From positions 62,001 through 126,000 of the forward strand of contig JAUIRK010000021.1 of assembly GCA_030549495.1 (NCBI GenBank): a stretch of 64,000 nucleotides of DNA. The letters are read 5' to 3'. The stretch is from Nectonema munidae. Lineage: Eukaryota; Nematomorpha; Nectonematoida; Nectonematidae. Of the stretch, positions 47,011-57,059 are shown in pieces. Both the position numbers and the translations under genes were made by a program. The notes beneath the pieces are model-generated. The model saw only the letters and a program-made list of their open reading frames with translations, ran no database searches and was not told the DNA's origin. Numbering within the stretch: position 1 is the stretch's first letter; each line of letters begins with the position of its first letter.

Positions 47011-47225
47011 GGCTAGAAGGTAGTGATGCAATCTGAATTACAAACAACGTAATTTGACTTGATAAAAATTAGTGCAGGTATGGTGGGATTGAGAGCTTAC
47101 AGTGCATGCAAGTATAATGTCGGATAATAATCATGGTGTGTTCATCGCAAAAAAGTTCTTTTAAAAAATTTTAAAATTATAAAAAAAATTCGAACCCAAA
47201 AATTTTGAAGACGTGTGCGCCTCTG
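46700..47225 (-). repeat. Segment homologous to 18086-18870 (inverted)
   Basis: Minus strand from 47225 reads CAGAGGCGCACACGTC, later GATGAACACACCATGATTAT, ATACTTGCATGCACTGTAAG and TATCAAGTCAAATTACGTTG, then the hAT end CAGTGTTTTTCAAACTGG. The plus strand from 18086 reads the same series. Flank and hAT junction are shared by both copies. Confidence 0.8.
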
Positions 47226-47692
47226 ATCTATCTATGTATTATTATGAGTTGCTAACGGTTTTATGAGTTGACTTAACCCTCGCTTGGCGGACTTATTTGT
47301 TCTAACACCGTTGACGGACTCAATACATTTTTTCCGCTATTCTTATAACGTTATGTGTCTTCATAAAAAGAAATTTAATAGTGATAACTATAAACGCGTG
47401 ATGACAAAATTTCATATATATATTAAACAACCTTAATTGATAAAAAATATTAAACAAATATAAAATAAAATTAATTATCAATTTATTTGATCTAATATTA
47501 AAAAAATCTATTTTTACATATATTTTTTAACGCCATCTAAATAAAATATAAATTAAAAATTTCATATTATGGATTTATTAAAATTTTGTGAAATTTTTAC
47601 TGATTTAGAAGAGTTATGAGTTATTTTATTCATTTCTCTGTATTTTGGAATCTACTTAGGAATTATCATTGTAGGAATTAAAATTGTGAAAG

Positions 47693-48269
47693 CGCATGTC
47701 AAACTCGGAGTCCCATGAGGGCCAAAGGAGTGAGTTTGTGTTCTCTGAGGGCCACCTCCTACAATTATATTTAAAGTTGTTCAATAAAAATTATTGCAGA
47801 ATATTTTACTTTTACTTAGAAACATGTAATGGTTTGATTATATTCAAAAATGAAGTACAAAGTCATGTATAATTAAACAAAATAATTTAATTAAAAAATT
47901 AGCAAGGATGTAAAACTGTTCTTTATTTCAATATAAAAAAAAGTTTCATACATGGCCCACATGTATTTAATGAACTACAAATGAAATGACATAAATTACA
48001 ATAGTTCAAAATAAACATTTATTATTAATTATTCAAATACTTTACATGTTCTTGTCCCAGGTTCCCTCTTGTTATTGTCAATCTTTTCTATGTCTGGCTG
48101 AAATTTCTGTGCAGTACGAACTTTTATAAGAGATGATAAGTGAAAATCAGTCAACCTAGTTTTCTGAGAAGTCTAAATCTACACTTATACATAAAATTAT
48201 AATTAATAATACTGTAATCTGTGGTGGCCGCAAATCTGTTGTATGGGCCACACGGCCTGTTTGACATGG
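47693..48269. mobile_element. hAT-like MITE inside the piggyBac leader
   Basis: Inward ends CATGTCAAACTCGGAGTCC and CATGTCAAACAGGCCGTG with GGGCCA/GGCCAC words next to both. About 575 bp, non-coding. No clean 8-bp duplication can be read, so assignment to hAT rests on terminus style (GATGTCAAACTC-type ends are common in hATs). Confidence 0.55.
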
Positions 48270-48667
48270 TGTAAAATAAGAGGATTGGGCGACAGTATTG
48301 CTACTAGTTTTGTCCTTGCTAAAAATTTCTAGATCGATATTTTACTGATAAGTGTGTTCTTGAGAAAAATCACACTGATTTTGTATGCTATTGAACGCAA
48401 AGATTTGTTGATGATAAAAATACTATTAGTAATAGATGTATAATATGGTTTTATCATGATATCATTGGCATAAATATTTATATAAAAATTCTGGCAATCC
48501 GCTTATGTTTACGTGCTACGCATATAATAAATTGCACCATCAACTCATAATAAAAAAAAATATTTTTCTCGAAGTTTTGTGAACATCTGTCAATACGTTT
48601 TGTTGCGTATTCCTTTTCTTTATACACGTTGACTTGAAAGAATTTCTTTATCGTGTTCCTTTATAGC

Positions 48668-50642
48668 ATGTCTTCTTCCGATAACTCTTCTTCAACTTTC
48701 AGTGATTCTGATAATAATGAGACATCTCAAATCTCGAACATGTCTAGTGAAATTGACTTTTTTGATCAAAATCTGATTGCTCCTGATTCTACTGAATATT
48801 TGAATTATTCAAATTATTATATTGTAGTTCTGATTCTACTGAAAGCTCTGCTAAAAATTTAAACGATATTTTTTCCATATTTAAACTTTTTTTCGATGTT
48901 GAACTTATTCAATAGTTGTACTCAATGACAATGCACAAAATGGAATCCAATTATAAGTAAGTTGTATTTTTAAAATCTGAAAAGTAAAAACAAATTTTAT
49001 TTTTTAGATCGACTAATCCTAAGTACGTAAACTTGTACCACTGCTACACAAAGTTTAGTGTTTCCCATCTTCTCGCTTACTTTGGCTCTTTGATTTACAT
49101 CGGTCAAAATGGTGATCAAAAAGTTAAAACTGCTGACTTATTTTCAAATGCTGGAAGTCCTTTTTTACGAAGTTGTTGGGACGGATATGTTTACTCTCAT
49201 TCACGTATTTTTACGTTTTGACAAAAAAAGAGAGATGCTAATGACAATTATTTTTGGCTGATGGTCACGTCCCAAGCACTTTATCCAAAAGAAATCATGA
49301 ATCACTTGTCTCAGCTAGACGATGAATTTGACCGATACTTTCCTGACTTAAGCCCTAAAAATGCAGAACTAGCTAAAAATTCGTTTTTATGTCATGTTGA
49401 TGATGTGTTAGAAGAGGCTCAAGAAGAGTTCATTGAGCTTATCCAACCTACATTCTACAACTATAACATTTTAAAATATTATTTTTGTTGTGTATTTTAC
49501 TCTTAAATAAAAATGCTTTACGATTTCTCTGATTTCATATGAATAGCATACGATTTAATCAGATGAATATAAATCATTTTTTGATAAAAATCTTTGATTA
49601 ATTTTGTTGGCTCAAACTATTCAGTTGTAGGGGTCCACAGGTAAAAAAAAAGTGTCTGAAAAAGGGGGAACGGGATAAAAAAAAGGTTGGGAACCACTGC
49701 CATAGATGAACAGCTTGTTACATTTAGGGGAGGATGTCCGGTCAAAATATATGACCCCAAAAAACCCGGACACTACCGTATAAAATTATATCACATAAAC
49801 GACGCTAACTTTTATTATTGTATATCTCCCGAAATCTATGTGGGTGGTATTTCTGATAGAACTTACTTTTCTGGGCTAAATATTTGCAAAAGATTAATTA
49901 AAAATAGTAAAATACCTGAAGGGTGTGGCATTTACACGGATAGATTTTTTACTAGTCATTTCTTAGCTGTTTGGTGTAGTACAAAAAATTTATCATTGTG
50001 CGGAACTGTTATGTCAAATAGGATATTTGTCCCCTTAGTATTTAGACCCCCCCCCCCTATCTTAGAGAATTGCAACTTAGTGAATGCGAAAGTAGAATAA
50101 TATATTCCTATGTTTCTCTGAGCGCGTATATACCTAGACGTCATGCCGTACGTAACTTCAAAGTTGTATATATTATGTCGTCACAGCATAAAAACGTGCA
50201 AATCGCTAATGTTGCTTCGAAACCTGAAAGCTTGTTGGAATACAACAAGTTCAAAGGTGGAGTTGATGTGAATAAAATGCTAAGAGCTTACAAATCGTAT
50301 AAACCCAATAGAAAATGGACTTTTGCGCTATTTTCAAATTATCTAGATATTAGTGTGTTGAACTCATGGGTTATAGCAAAGTTCAATAGCCCTAGGGATT
50401 TCCCCAACACAAAACAAGGCGGTAGAAAGATATTTATAAAAATGCTTGCCCTGCGAATGGCTGAAGAATCTATGAAAATAAGATCTCTAACTTCAGAGTT
50501 ATCCCTTGATGTCAAGCATTTATTATCATACTATGGTTTTGAAAGTCGTAGTGAAGTAGAACCTAAATCATCAAGCAAAGTTTCATGTTTTCTTTGCATC
50601 TCAAGAAAACATTCTAAAGTTATTTGCTCTAAATGCCTCTAA
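48668..50642 (+). pseudogene. piggyBac transposase interrupted by a hAT fragment
   Basis: Start ATG at 48668 with a Ser/Asp-rich N-terminus (MSSSDNSSSTFSDSDNNE). A 51-nt intron (48957-49007, GTAAGT...TTTTTTAG) sits at the same phase and place as the 892-nt intron of the 25-kb copy. Next comes LLAYFGSLIYIGQNGDQKVK. The frame is broken near 48920 and 49150, then lost at about 49240 where a hAT piece replaces the stretch before the first catalytic Asp. After 49700 it resumes: AIDEQLVTFRGGCPVKIYDP, GIYTDRFFTSHF, FKGGVDVNKM, NYLDISVLNSW and a Cys-rich end (CFLCISRKHSKVICSKCL). A frame change coincides with a C run at 50049-50058. It is clearly diverged from the 25-kb protein. Confidence 0.88.
49240..49699 (+). 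mobile_element. hAT fragment inserted in a piggyBac transposase
   Basis: Reads QALYPKEIMNHLSQLDDEFD, RYFPDLSPKNAELAKNSF and DDVLEEAQEEFIEL, a segment of ZBED5/GTF2I-repeat type hAT proteins, and ends at 49699 with GGTTGGGAACCACTG, the complement of the classical CAGTGGTTCCCAACC hAT end. The left terminus is gone and about 70 bp of piggyBac coding sequence is missing, so the insertion was followed by a deletion. Confidence 0.8.
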
Positions 50643-51044
50643 GTTTATAGTTTTAAAATAAATTTTTAACACCTGTTATATTTTTTTTTGACTTTTTTAG
50701 ACTAAGTTTTTTTTTGAAGTAAAAACCGGTTATTCGTGTTATGAGAATAGCTTGAAAATATAAATATATGCGTTGTAAAGTTAAATTCCTAAATTTTTTT
50801 AAATTATTATATATATATAAATTAACGCCATCTATTAATTTTTTATGATAAATTTATTATTTTTAAGTTTTGGTAAAAAATATAGCCACAAAATAATTTT
50901 TTTTTACTAAAGATTAAACTTAACATTGTAAAGAACATTTACATGTTAGTGGTAATTGAGGTTTCTATAATAAAATTTTGTGTAAATAGCGTTTTAATGT
51001 TGAGAGCGGAAAAAATACATAGAGTCCGTCAAGCGATGGTTAAC

Positions 51045-51410
51045 CAGTGAATTGGTGTCAGTCTTATTCACCTGTTGATACTCACGAATTATGATACTAG
51101 CGTTTGCAGAAATTATATGCCATTAAAATGATTGCTTGAATTTTGTTAGTTTAGGAATAGTTCGAGTTGGAAAAAGTCGATTTATAAAAATGGAATTTTT
51201 GCTAACCTTGCCTAAAGCCATTGAAATCCACTTACCTGATTATGATCGTCTTACTTCCAATCTTAATTTTTCAAAAATAAATGCAAAAAACATGCACAAC
51301 TACTACTCTAATACAGTTATTTTTAATTCTAATTTTTGGATTTTTTTAGAAAAATATGCAACGAATGCTAGTAACAAAAGTAGAGAAAATGGGATATATA
51401 TATTTTACAA
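51045..51410. other. Open frame without recognised motif
   Basis: A plus-strand frame at 51136-51474 contains MEFLLTLPKAIEIHLPDYDR and is fairly long for this base composition, but no domain is visible and it overlaps the minus-strand exon at 51416-51633. It could be intron of that gene. Left unassigned. Confidence 0.3.
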
Positions 51411-51415
51411 CTTAC

Positions 51416-51633
51416 GCATTATCACGAGACCACATAGGAGAACGATCAGCAGATTCATCGAAGTTGGTAAATAAGTCTTTGAAGGGATGGAAAAGCATAG
51501 GACGGTGACCCAAAAGCATGTCCATGGGTTTTAACCTAATGGCAGCGTTATCCGCTTTGTGCATTTGCTTGTCTTCCACGAGTCCATGGATAAGGGGCAG
51601 AAGAGCGAAGAGGAGAGGAGAAGCTAAAAGCAT
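51416..51633 (-). CDS. First coding exon of a secreted protein
   Basis: The ATG at 51633 opens a frame of 72 codons plus two bases ending at a good donor (AATGC/GTAAGTTG). The N-terminus MLLASPLLFALLPLIHG is a textbook signal peptide with cleavage probable after Gly17. The mature part starts LVEDKQMHKADNAAIRLKPM and continues MLLGHRPMLFHPFKDLFTNF and DESADRSPMWSRDNA. The region is less AT-rich than its surroundings. A TATA box and a CRE lie about 290 bp upstream. It could be a peptide-hormone or other extracellular protein precursor; no dibasic cleavage sites are seen in this exon. The family is not recognised and later exons were not found. Confidence 0.65.
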
Positions 51634-51911
51634 GACGACTGAGAGAGGATGAGCAGAACGAGTGAAGTAGCAAAAGAAAGAATGAGCGAAATAGCGGGAG
51701 AAGCGAGTTAAATAGCAGAGCAGGGCAAATGAATTGCCTTCTTGTCATGGTGATGATGATGATGCAATCGTATGCCGAGTAGGCTTCGTAGTAGTGATGA
51801 CAAAATTTAAGAGAGCCTTCGCTTTGAATACTCTGATAGGCGGCTAATCAATTTATCTTGTAAACGATTTGCTTCTAGGCTGGTAAAGTGAAATGAAGCT
51901 CAGCTAGAATT

Positions 51912-51935
51912 TGACGTCAGTGTATGTATATAAAA
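51912..51935 (-). promoter_or_regulatory. TATA box and cAMP-response element upstream of the secreted-protein exon
   Basis: On the minus strand TTTTATATAC (51926-51935) is followed by the palindrome TGACGTCA (51912-51919). An initiator-like TTCATTTC lies about 30-40 bp downstream of the TATA box. This places a transcription start near 51890-51900 and a 5' leader of about 260 nt, unless an intron lies in it. Confidence 0.5.
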
Positions 51936-51939
51936 CATA

Positions 51940-53185
51940 ACTATTGAACATATCCCATTTCACTACTCCATTCTCATTCTATCAGACGGTTAATAGGATG
52001 GGAATTTGGAAGGTGTTTATTGCCTTGCTATTTTATAACATATACGTATATCAATATGATGATGAATCAATATTATAATTTCAATATTATCATGCCTCAT
52101 CATCATTATAACACTGCCATTATTATCTTCTTTCAAAATACATCTGATTTCTGTTGTTCATATTTGACCTATATTTTGGAATTTCCAAGTTCAATGTCAT
52201 CATTTCCTATGTATCGCGATCTTTGAATTATTCGTATTTACACTTAAACAATGCTTTTGGAGGACAGGAATAGCAAAAATATTTAAAATGGAAGTTCGTT
52301 CGCTTTTGTCCAAAAGGTAGGCAAAAAAATTGATAAAAAGAAGAGATGAACATCATTTTTCAAATGAGCAAAATTAAAAACCCATTGTTCCAAAGATGCA
52401 TTGAGACAGCTACTTTTCAATAGCTCTAAATTTTAAATGCCCCCGCGTGGAATTTGAAAATTTCAGAAAGCTCAATCCGTAAAAAGGTAGCTATGCTTTA
52501 TAAGCAATCCTAGTGTAGTAGTTTTTAAAGGTTCAGGAAGAATTCGTCCTCTGCATCAAGACAATTCAGCTTCTTATTGATTATTATTTAGAGACCGAAT
52601 TGTCCAGTGCTGGGTTGAAATGCTGCTGATTTTTAAAAGCTAGTAGCGTAGCGAAAAATAAAAATGGAGTGGCGCAAAGAGGCACATTTTTTAAAAAAAA
52701 AATAAAAATCTCCAACAGAAGCTTTAAAGTCAACAAAATTTTTATTAAAAAAGTTGAAGACTGTGGGATTTTTGCGAAAAAATTCAACACTTTATCAATG
52801 CAGAGAGATTAATATTATCTTTACATTTATAAGAGAATAAAAATGGGAGGGGTGGCGGGAAAGAGAGGGCACTACCCCACAGGTCGTTACACCAGTGGGT
52901 ACCACTGTAATTGAATATTTTATACATCTTTTCTCGTCCAAGGAAAAATCTGTTCCGTTATGCGATAAAAAGTCGAGCAAGCTGAAAAAGTCTTACGGAC
53001 TCAACAATATTTTAAATTTCTGAATAAATTTTCAATTACCACTTGTTGATTTTTGAAGGAAAATTTTTAAGGATTGAATTTTGTCTATAATTATAACGTC
53101 AAGCTTTTCATTGGGGTGTTAAGGGAATCAACATTTTTATTTTATCTTCTCCATATAAAAAAATGATAGTTTTTTAAATGTTACC
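51940..53185. other. No secure feature
   Basis: AT-rich sequence. At 52649-52895 TAGTAGCGTAGCGAAAAAT and an inward CACTGGTGTAACGACCTG could be the ends of a decayed hAT MITE, but the match is poor and no duplication is readable. Confidence 0.3.
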
Positions 53186-53188
53186 GCG

Positions 53189-53321
53189 TGATTAAGGTTG
53201 GTTAGATATTCGCTTTCGAGGGTCTTAGGTTCGATCCCGCACCAAAACCTACTTTCCTCATAGTTCGATACAAGCGCCGCAATTGTGCCTTCCCGATGAA
53301 AATATCACATGGTACCTTTAC
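53189..53321 (+). repeat. tRNA-derived SINE family 1
   Basis: GTGATTAAGGTTGGTTAGAT, B box GGTTCGATCCC, body TACTTTCCTCATAGTTCGAT, tail GATGAAAATATCACATGGTA and CCTTTACC. About full length; no clear duplication. Confidence 0.75.
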
Positions 53322-53885
53322 CGCCAAATTCCCGATAAATTTTTAAAAATTCCAGATTTCAGAATTTTTCACAAAAATAAGGGAACCGAAAGTTTTCCGT
53401 TCCTTAGAAATTTACGCTATCGTGCAATTCGCCACGCTAACTCAAAATATGAGTAAATGTGTCTTGATACTAGATCGACCCAAGAACCTGGTGTCTGAAA
53501 AGCAGCTATCGAGAGAGCTTTACTCCCACCCTAGTCACTCTCGTAACAATAGTTAGTTTGTTCTAATTTTATTATAGTTAGGAATTAGTTAAAAAGAGGC
53601 CGATTTAATTCAGGGAACAACGCCTATAGCTTTTATAACCCTAATTTATTTCATAATTAATGTCGGCTGTGGCCTAACCCTTTAAAATTCCCTACTACAC
53701 ATAAGATAAAATGATTGCAAACATTTTTTATTTTCTTCCTTTTTTTACCAACATAATTTCATTTCAATTTCCATTTCAACTTCATGCTTATAGCGATGTT
53801 AATTAAGATAAAGTTAAATATTTTATTTCGATGTCTCTGTCAAAGAAATTGTAGCGGCATGCGTACAGCAAAATAATCATATAAA

Positions 53886-54390
53886 TGAGAGATATATCGC
53901 GGCTTATCCGCTAAATTTTTACATTTACTTTACATCCTCAAATTTTTCTTTTTTCTATATACCTCAAAGTTTTTTTCAAAATTTTTCAATCCTTACCTTA
54001 TCCAAAATTTTTATATGTACGTCTTTATGATAACATTATGCATACGCAAATGTAACTAAATATCTCCCTAAATTGTTAAGAAGTAAAGGTAAAGGTACCG
54101 TGGGGTGTTTCCATCGAGAAGGCATAATTGCGCCTCTTCTATCGAATTATAAGAAAGTAGGCTTGATGCGGGATCGAACCCAAGACCTTGAGTTATCGAA
54201 ACCTAGTACCTAACCAACCTTACTCACGCCCCCGTTAAGAAGTATAAGACTTGCGTTTGCTTGGAATATATGAATTATGATATCCGCATCTGTTAAAAAA
54301 TTAATTCTGACATGCGCATCCGCTAAGATGTCAAATTTTATATGCACATCCTCGGGGACAAAAAATTTACATCCGATGCATCTGTATTAT
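53886..54390 (+). mobile_element. hAT MITE split by a SINE
   Basis: The left end is near 53886 (GAGATATATCGCGGC) and the right end, inward, CAGATGCATCGGATGTAAA, of the TAGAGATGTATCCG type seen at 7.37 kb. It shares internal sequence with 39060-39352 on both sides of the SINE at 54086-54233. The target duplication of the MITE itself is not readable. Confidence 0.65.
54086..54233 (-). repeat. SINE family 1 with an exact 11-bp target duplication
   Basis: Best preserved copy. On the minus strand: GGCGTGAGTAAGGTTGGTTA, then GTTTCGATAACTCAAGGTC, the B box GGTTCGATCCCGCATC, body TACTTTC, and tail ACACCCCACGGTACCTTTAC. GTTAAGAAGTA flanks it at 54075-54085 and 54234-54244. The host sequence is a hAT MITE whose paralogue at 39 kb lacks the SINE. 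Confidence 0.92.
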
Positions 54391-54669
54391 AAATTCTCCT
54401 GGAATATAATACCTAAGTTTAAGTTTATGATACCTTATTCATTTATTGGCTTAGTAGCAAGGTAAATTTGTTCAGTTAGTTCTTTATGAAATAAATACTT
54501 ATTGGCATATCATGCGAACTTGGAAGACATTTGGGGTTTCATCATTCACGCGATAAAAATTTATATAAATAAAATTAATCAAAACTCTTCTTTACTTTAC
54601 TAAAAAATAGTTCCATTGGTTAGTTAGATAGTATTATTAAACTTCTAAGGAAATCTTCAACAAAAACTC

Positions 54670-55242
54670 GGATCAAGTAAAGATGAGCACTCCCTGTTTC
54701 TACGGGAGTGCTTATCTTTACTTGCTTACGGGGGTGCTTATCTTTACTTGCTTATTTATGAAAAACAGAATTGTCTGCAAATATATTGCAGAATTTTTCA
54801 AAATGAGAACGAAAATTCATTATCAAAAAAAAATGACAACACTTTTCTCCTCGCTTTTTTTTAATATTTTTTATTAGGATTTAACAATTCTTTTCCTTAA
54901 CCCTTTTTTCATGCAAAGTTTATTCTTTTAATAAAATCGTCTGCTGTTTCCTAATATTTTTTCATATCTTTCCGCAGAAGATAAAATTTTTTTTTTTGAA
55001 TTGTTAAAAAAACAACTAATAGCATGGATCGTTTTCTGTATGAAGAAATTATTAAGCCACCATTGGTTGAAGACCCGACTCCTGTGATTAACTGGATGAA
55101 GCAGCAGAATCTTTTGAGAACAGAACTGAAATGCCTTCAATGTATAAATCTGTCATTTCAATATATAATTTTTTACTTATTAAAAATCGGGTGTGCTTTT
55201 CTTTACTAGTCATTTTTGGGAGTGCTCATCTTTACTTGATCC
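54670..55242 (+). mobile_element. Merlin-like (IS1016/ISXO2-type) deletion derivative
   Basis: Perfect 25-bp terminal inverted repeats starting GGATCAAGTAAAGATGAGCA, flanked by an exact 8-bp duplication AAAAACTC (54662-54669, 55243-55250). GG ends and 8-bp duplications fit Merlin. The terminal motif recurs: inverted at 54704-54723, again at 54730-54749, and diverged at about 55188-55208 beside the right end, so the left tip can fold into a 20-bp stem with a 9-nt loop. Inside, 55024-55150 encodes MDRFLYEEIIKPPLVEDPTP, VINWMKQQNLL and KCLQC, resembling the N-terminal Cys-pair region of ISXO2-like transposases. The catalytic part is absent, so it is non-autonomous. Confidence 0.75.
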
Positions 55243-55254
55243 AAAAACTCATAC

Positions 55255-55940
55255 ATCTTTCGCCATCAAAAATACAAATGATTAGGATGCTGGCAAGTAC
55301 GTGCGATTCGTTCAACTCAAGGAAATACACGTCCTATGGTATTTAACTATTAGCAAGCTGAAATTGATCGCCAGAATTACTTGATAGGCAAACATCATTT
55401 TTCAGATCTTTGTCATCTTTTATTTGTCGTTTAAATCGCACTTGCGCACCTACAATCCCTCTTATTATCTTTGCAGAGAAGGAAGACCACAACACTTCAT
55501 TATCATCGACTTTCATAGGATAAAACACTTTCTCAGCATTGCGCGTAATAAAATCCAAGATTGTAGAAATAAGAGAGAGTAAACTTGATATGACAAATAC
55601 AGAAAAAGGCCTTGTGCAATCCATATCTACACAGAATTGTGGTGGTCTTGTCGATTCTGGGTCAGCAAAATATTTTACTCGTATCCTATTTCTTCAGGTA
55701 ATTCATGAAGCATGTCATATTCTCATTTTAGGCCTGAAAAGCCTTTCTTTTCTCAAACAAGCTTTCTTTGTCATTTCAGGAATTATATCAATTTTCCAAG
55801 GAAGTTCCTGTTTTAGTGCCTACACACCCAAAGCATACACAGATTTCATTGTTTCTTTCATTATAATAGTAGGTGCAGTATGTTCTTTGGAACTGCGACA
55901 ACGGCTATAGCGCTAGATTTAAGTATATGGGTTTGCATGT
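55255..55940. other. Overlapping open frames on both strands, unassigned
   Basis: The minus strand is open over 55343-55624 (RNAEKVFYPMKVDDNEVLWS; IVGAQVRFKRQIKDDKD) and the plus strand over 55539-55910 with hydrophobic content. Neither shows a recognised motif. The region is less AT-rich than its surroundings and might hold a host exon or a decayed transposase. Confidence 0.3.
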
Positions 55941-55943
55941 ATG

Positions 55944-56426
55944 CAGTAACGTAGCCAGAAATTTATATTTGGAGGGGCCAAATGGGGCACTAATTTACAT
56001 GCTTACCTACTGGCTTTGTCTAAAATTAAAGCATCAAATGCTGCTTATAACAACGCTTCTCTTTGTGTTTATAAGCTCCTTTCTCTACCTGTGTCCTGTT
56101 TCTTTGTTAAGGTTTTAGATTTCATCATGGTTAATATTCCTTATCTTCGTTTCTCATAGCAAAGAGAAATTTTTTATTGTAAATCTGCTTTCTTATTACA
56201 GGTAGAACCCCCATCTTAACAAAGTTAACAGTTTGATCGTTACCGTCAATGATATCAATAATTTTTCTATATTGATTTTATTTGCTTTATATTGTTAATA
56301 TAGCTAATTGTCAAAAATTAATTCATTATTTCATTTCAATTTGTCAATTTCAATTTTTTGATGGTGGGGCCCATAACTTAGATGGAGGGGCCCGGCCCCA
56401 AGTGCTCCAAGCTGGCTACGTGGCTG
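55944..56426. mobile_element. hAT MITE with CAGxxACGTAGCCAG termini
   Basis: Inward ends CAGTAACGTAGCCAGAAATT and CAGCCACGTAGCCAGCTTGG, with GGAGGGGCC words next to both. Flanks CATGTATG and TATGTATG agree at seven of eight. 483 bp, non-coding. Followed by a (TATG)n run. Confidence 0.8.
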
Positions 56427-56460
56427 TATGTATGTATGTATGTATGTATGAATGTATGTT

Positions 56461-56530
56461 CAGGGATGGATTTACCTGGGGGTGACGGGGCAGCACCCCC
56501 CCCCCCTTGTTTTTTATAGTTGATTGGTTA
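56461..56530 (+). mobile_element. Isolated hAT terminus
   Basis: CAGGGATGGATTTACCTGGG followed by G- and C-runs is typical of G-rich hAT MITE ends. No partner end was found downstream, so the element is truncated or diverged. Confidence 0.45.
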
Positions 56531-57059
56531 AAGTGAATTTGATGAAATGATATTGTGTAACAGCGAGGTTAAATCTATTTTAAACATGACAGTTTGTTGT
56601 AACATCTTCACAAAATTGATGTTAGATTTTTTGCACTTTTTTATCACATCAAAGCTGTGTAATGAATGAGCAGTAGGCGTTCACTTGCATCACATACATT
56701 TCCAGTGCAAAAGAATAGTGAACCTGTACAGCGAAAGTTATATAATACATCATGAACATTATTTCCGTCTTGACATACATAATCGAAATGAATGATACAT
56801 CATCTATGAGACGCCATGCTACTGTGTGTGAGGTATAACTTGGCTCCATCCACTCACTTCCTTTTGCAAAACTATTTTTTCTCATTAACTTTTTTTCCGT
56901 GGGTAAATAATTTGAATTTGAATTATATATATATACAACATAATAAGCGACTTTATTATATTATTCTCACGCGAATCATGTATATATTTTCTGCACACTT
57001 TTTCCAAAAGTCTTATACGTGTAGCTTTATTTGAGCATTCTTCTTTTGTTTCTGATTCT

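Larger units (their letters stand above)
47277..51039 (+). mobile_element. Second piggyBac element, carrying two insertions
   Basis: Flanked by TTAA (47273-47276, 51040-51043). The left tip begins CCCTCGCTTGGCGGACT and the right tip, inward, CCATCGCTTGACGGACT. The inner block ATTTTTTCCGCT is adjacent to the right tip but set about 29 bp further inside on the left, after a second GACGGACT word. The transposase lies at 48668-50642. A hAT-like MITE sits at 47693-48269 in the leader, and a hAT fragment at about 49240-49699 lies inside the coding region. Confidence 0.92.

Noticed and set aside
51412-51748. Second frame overlapping the signal-peptide exon (Ser/Leu/Phe-rich)
   Set aside because: It is a pyrimidine-rich shadow of the leader; the frame from 51633 has a signal peptide and a matching splice donor.
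52649-52895. Possible hAT MITE with TAGTAGCGTAGCG and CACTGGTGTAACG ends
   Set aside because: The ends match weakly and no target duplication is readable.
55343-55910. Opposed frames of 93 and 123 codons
   Set aside because: Neither strand shows a recognised domain; left unassigned instead of calling a gene.
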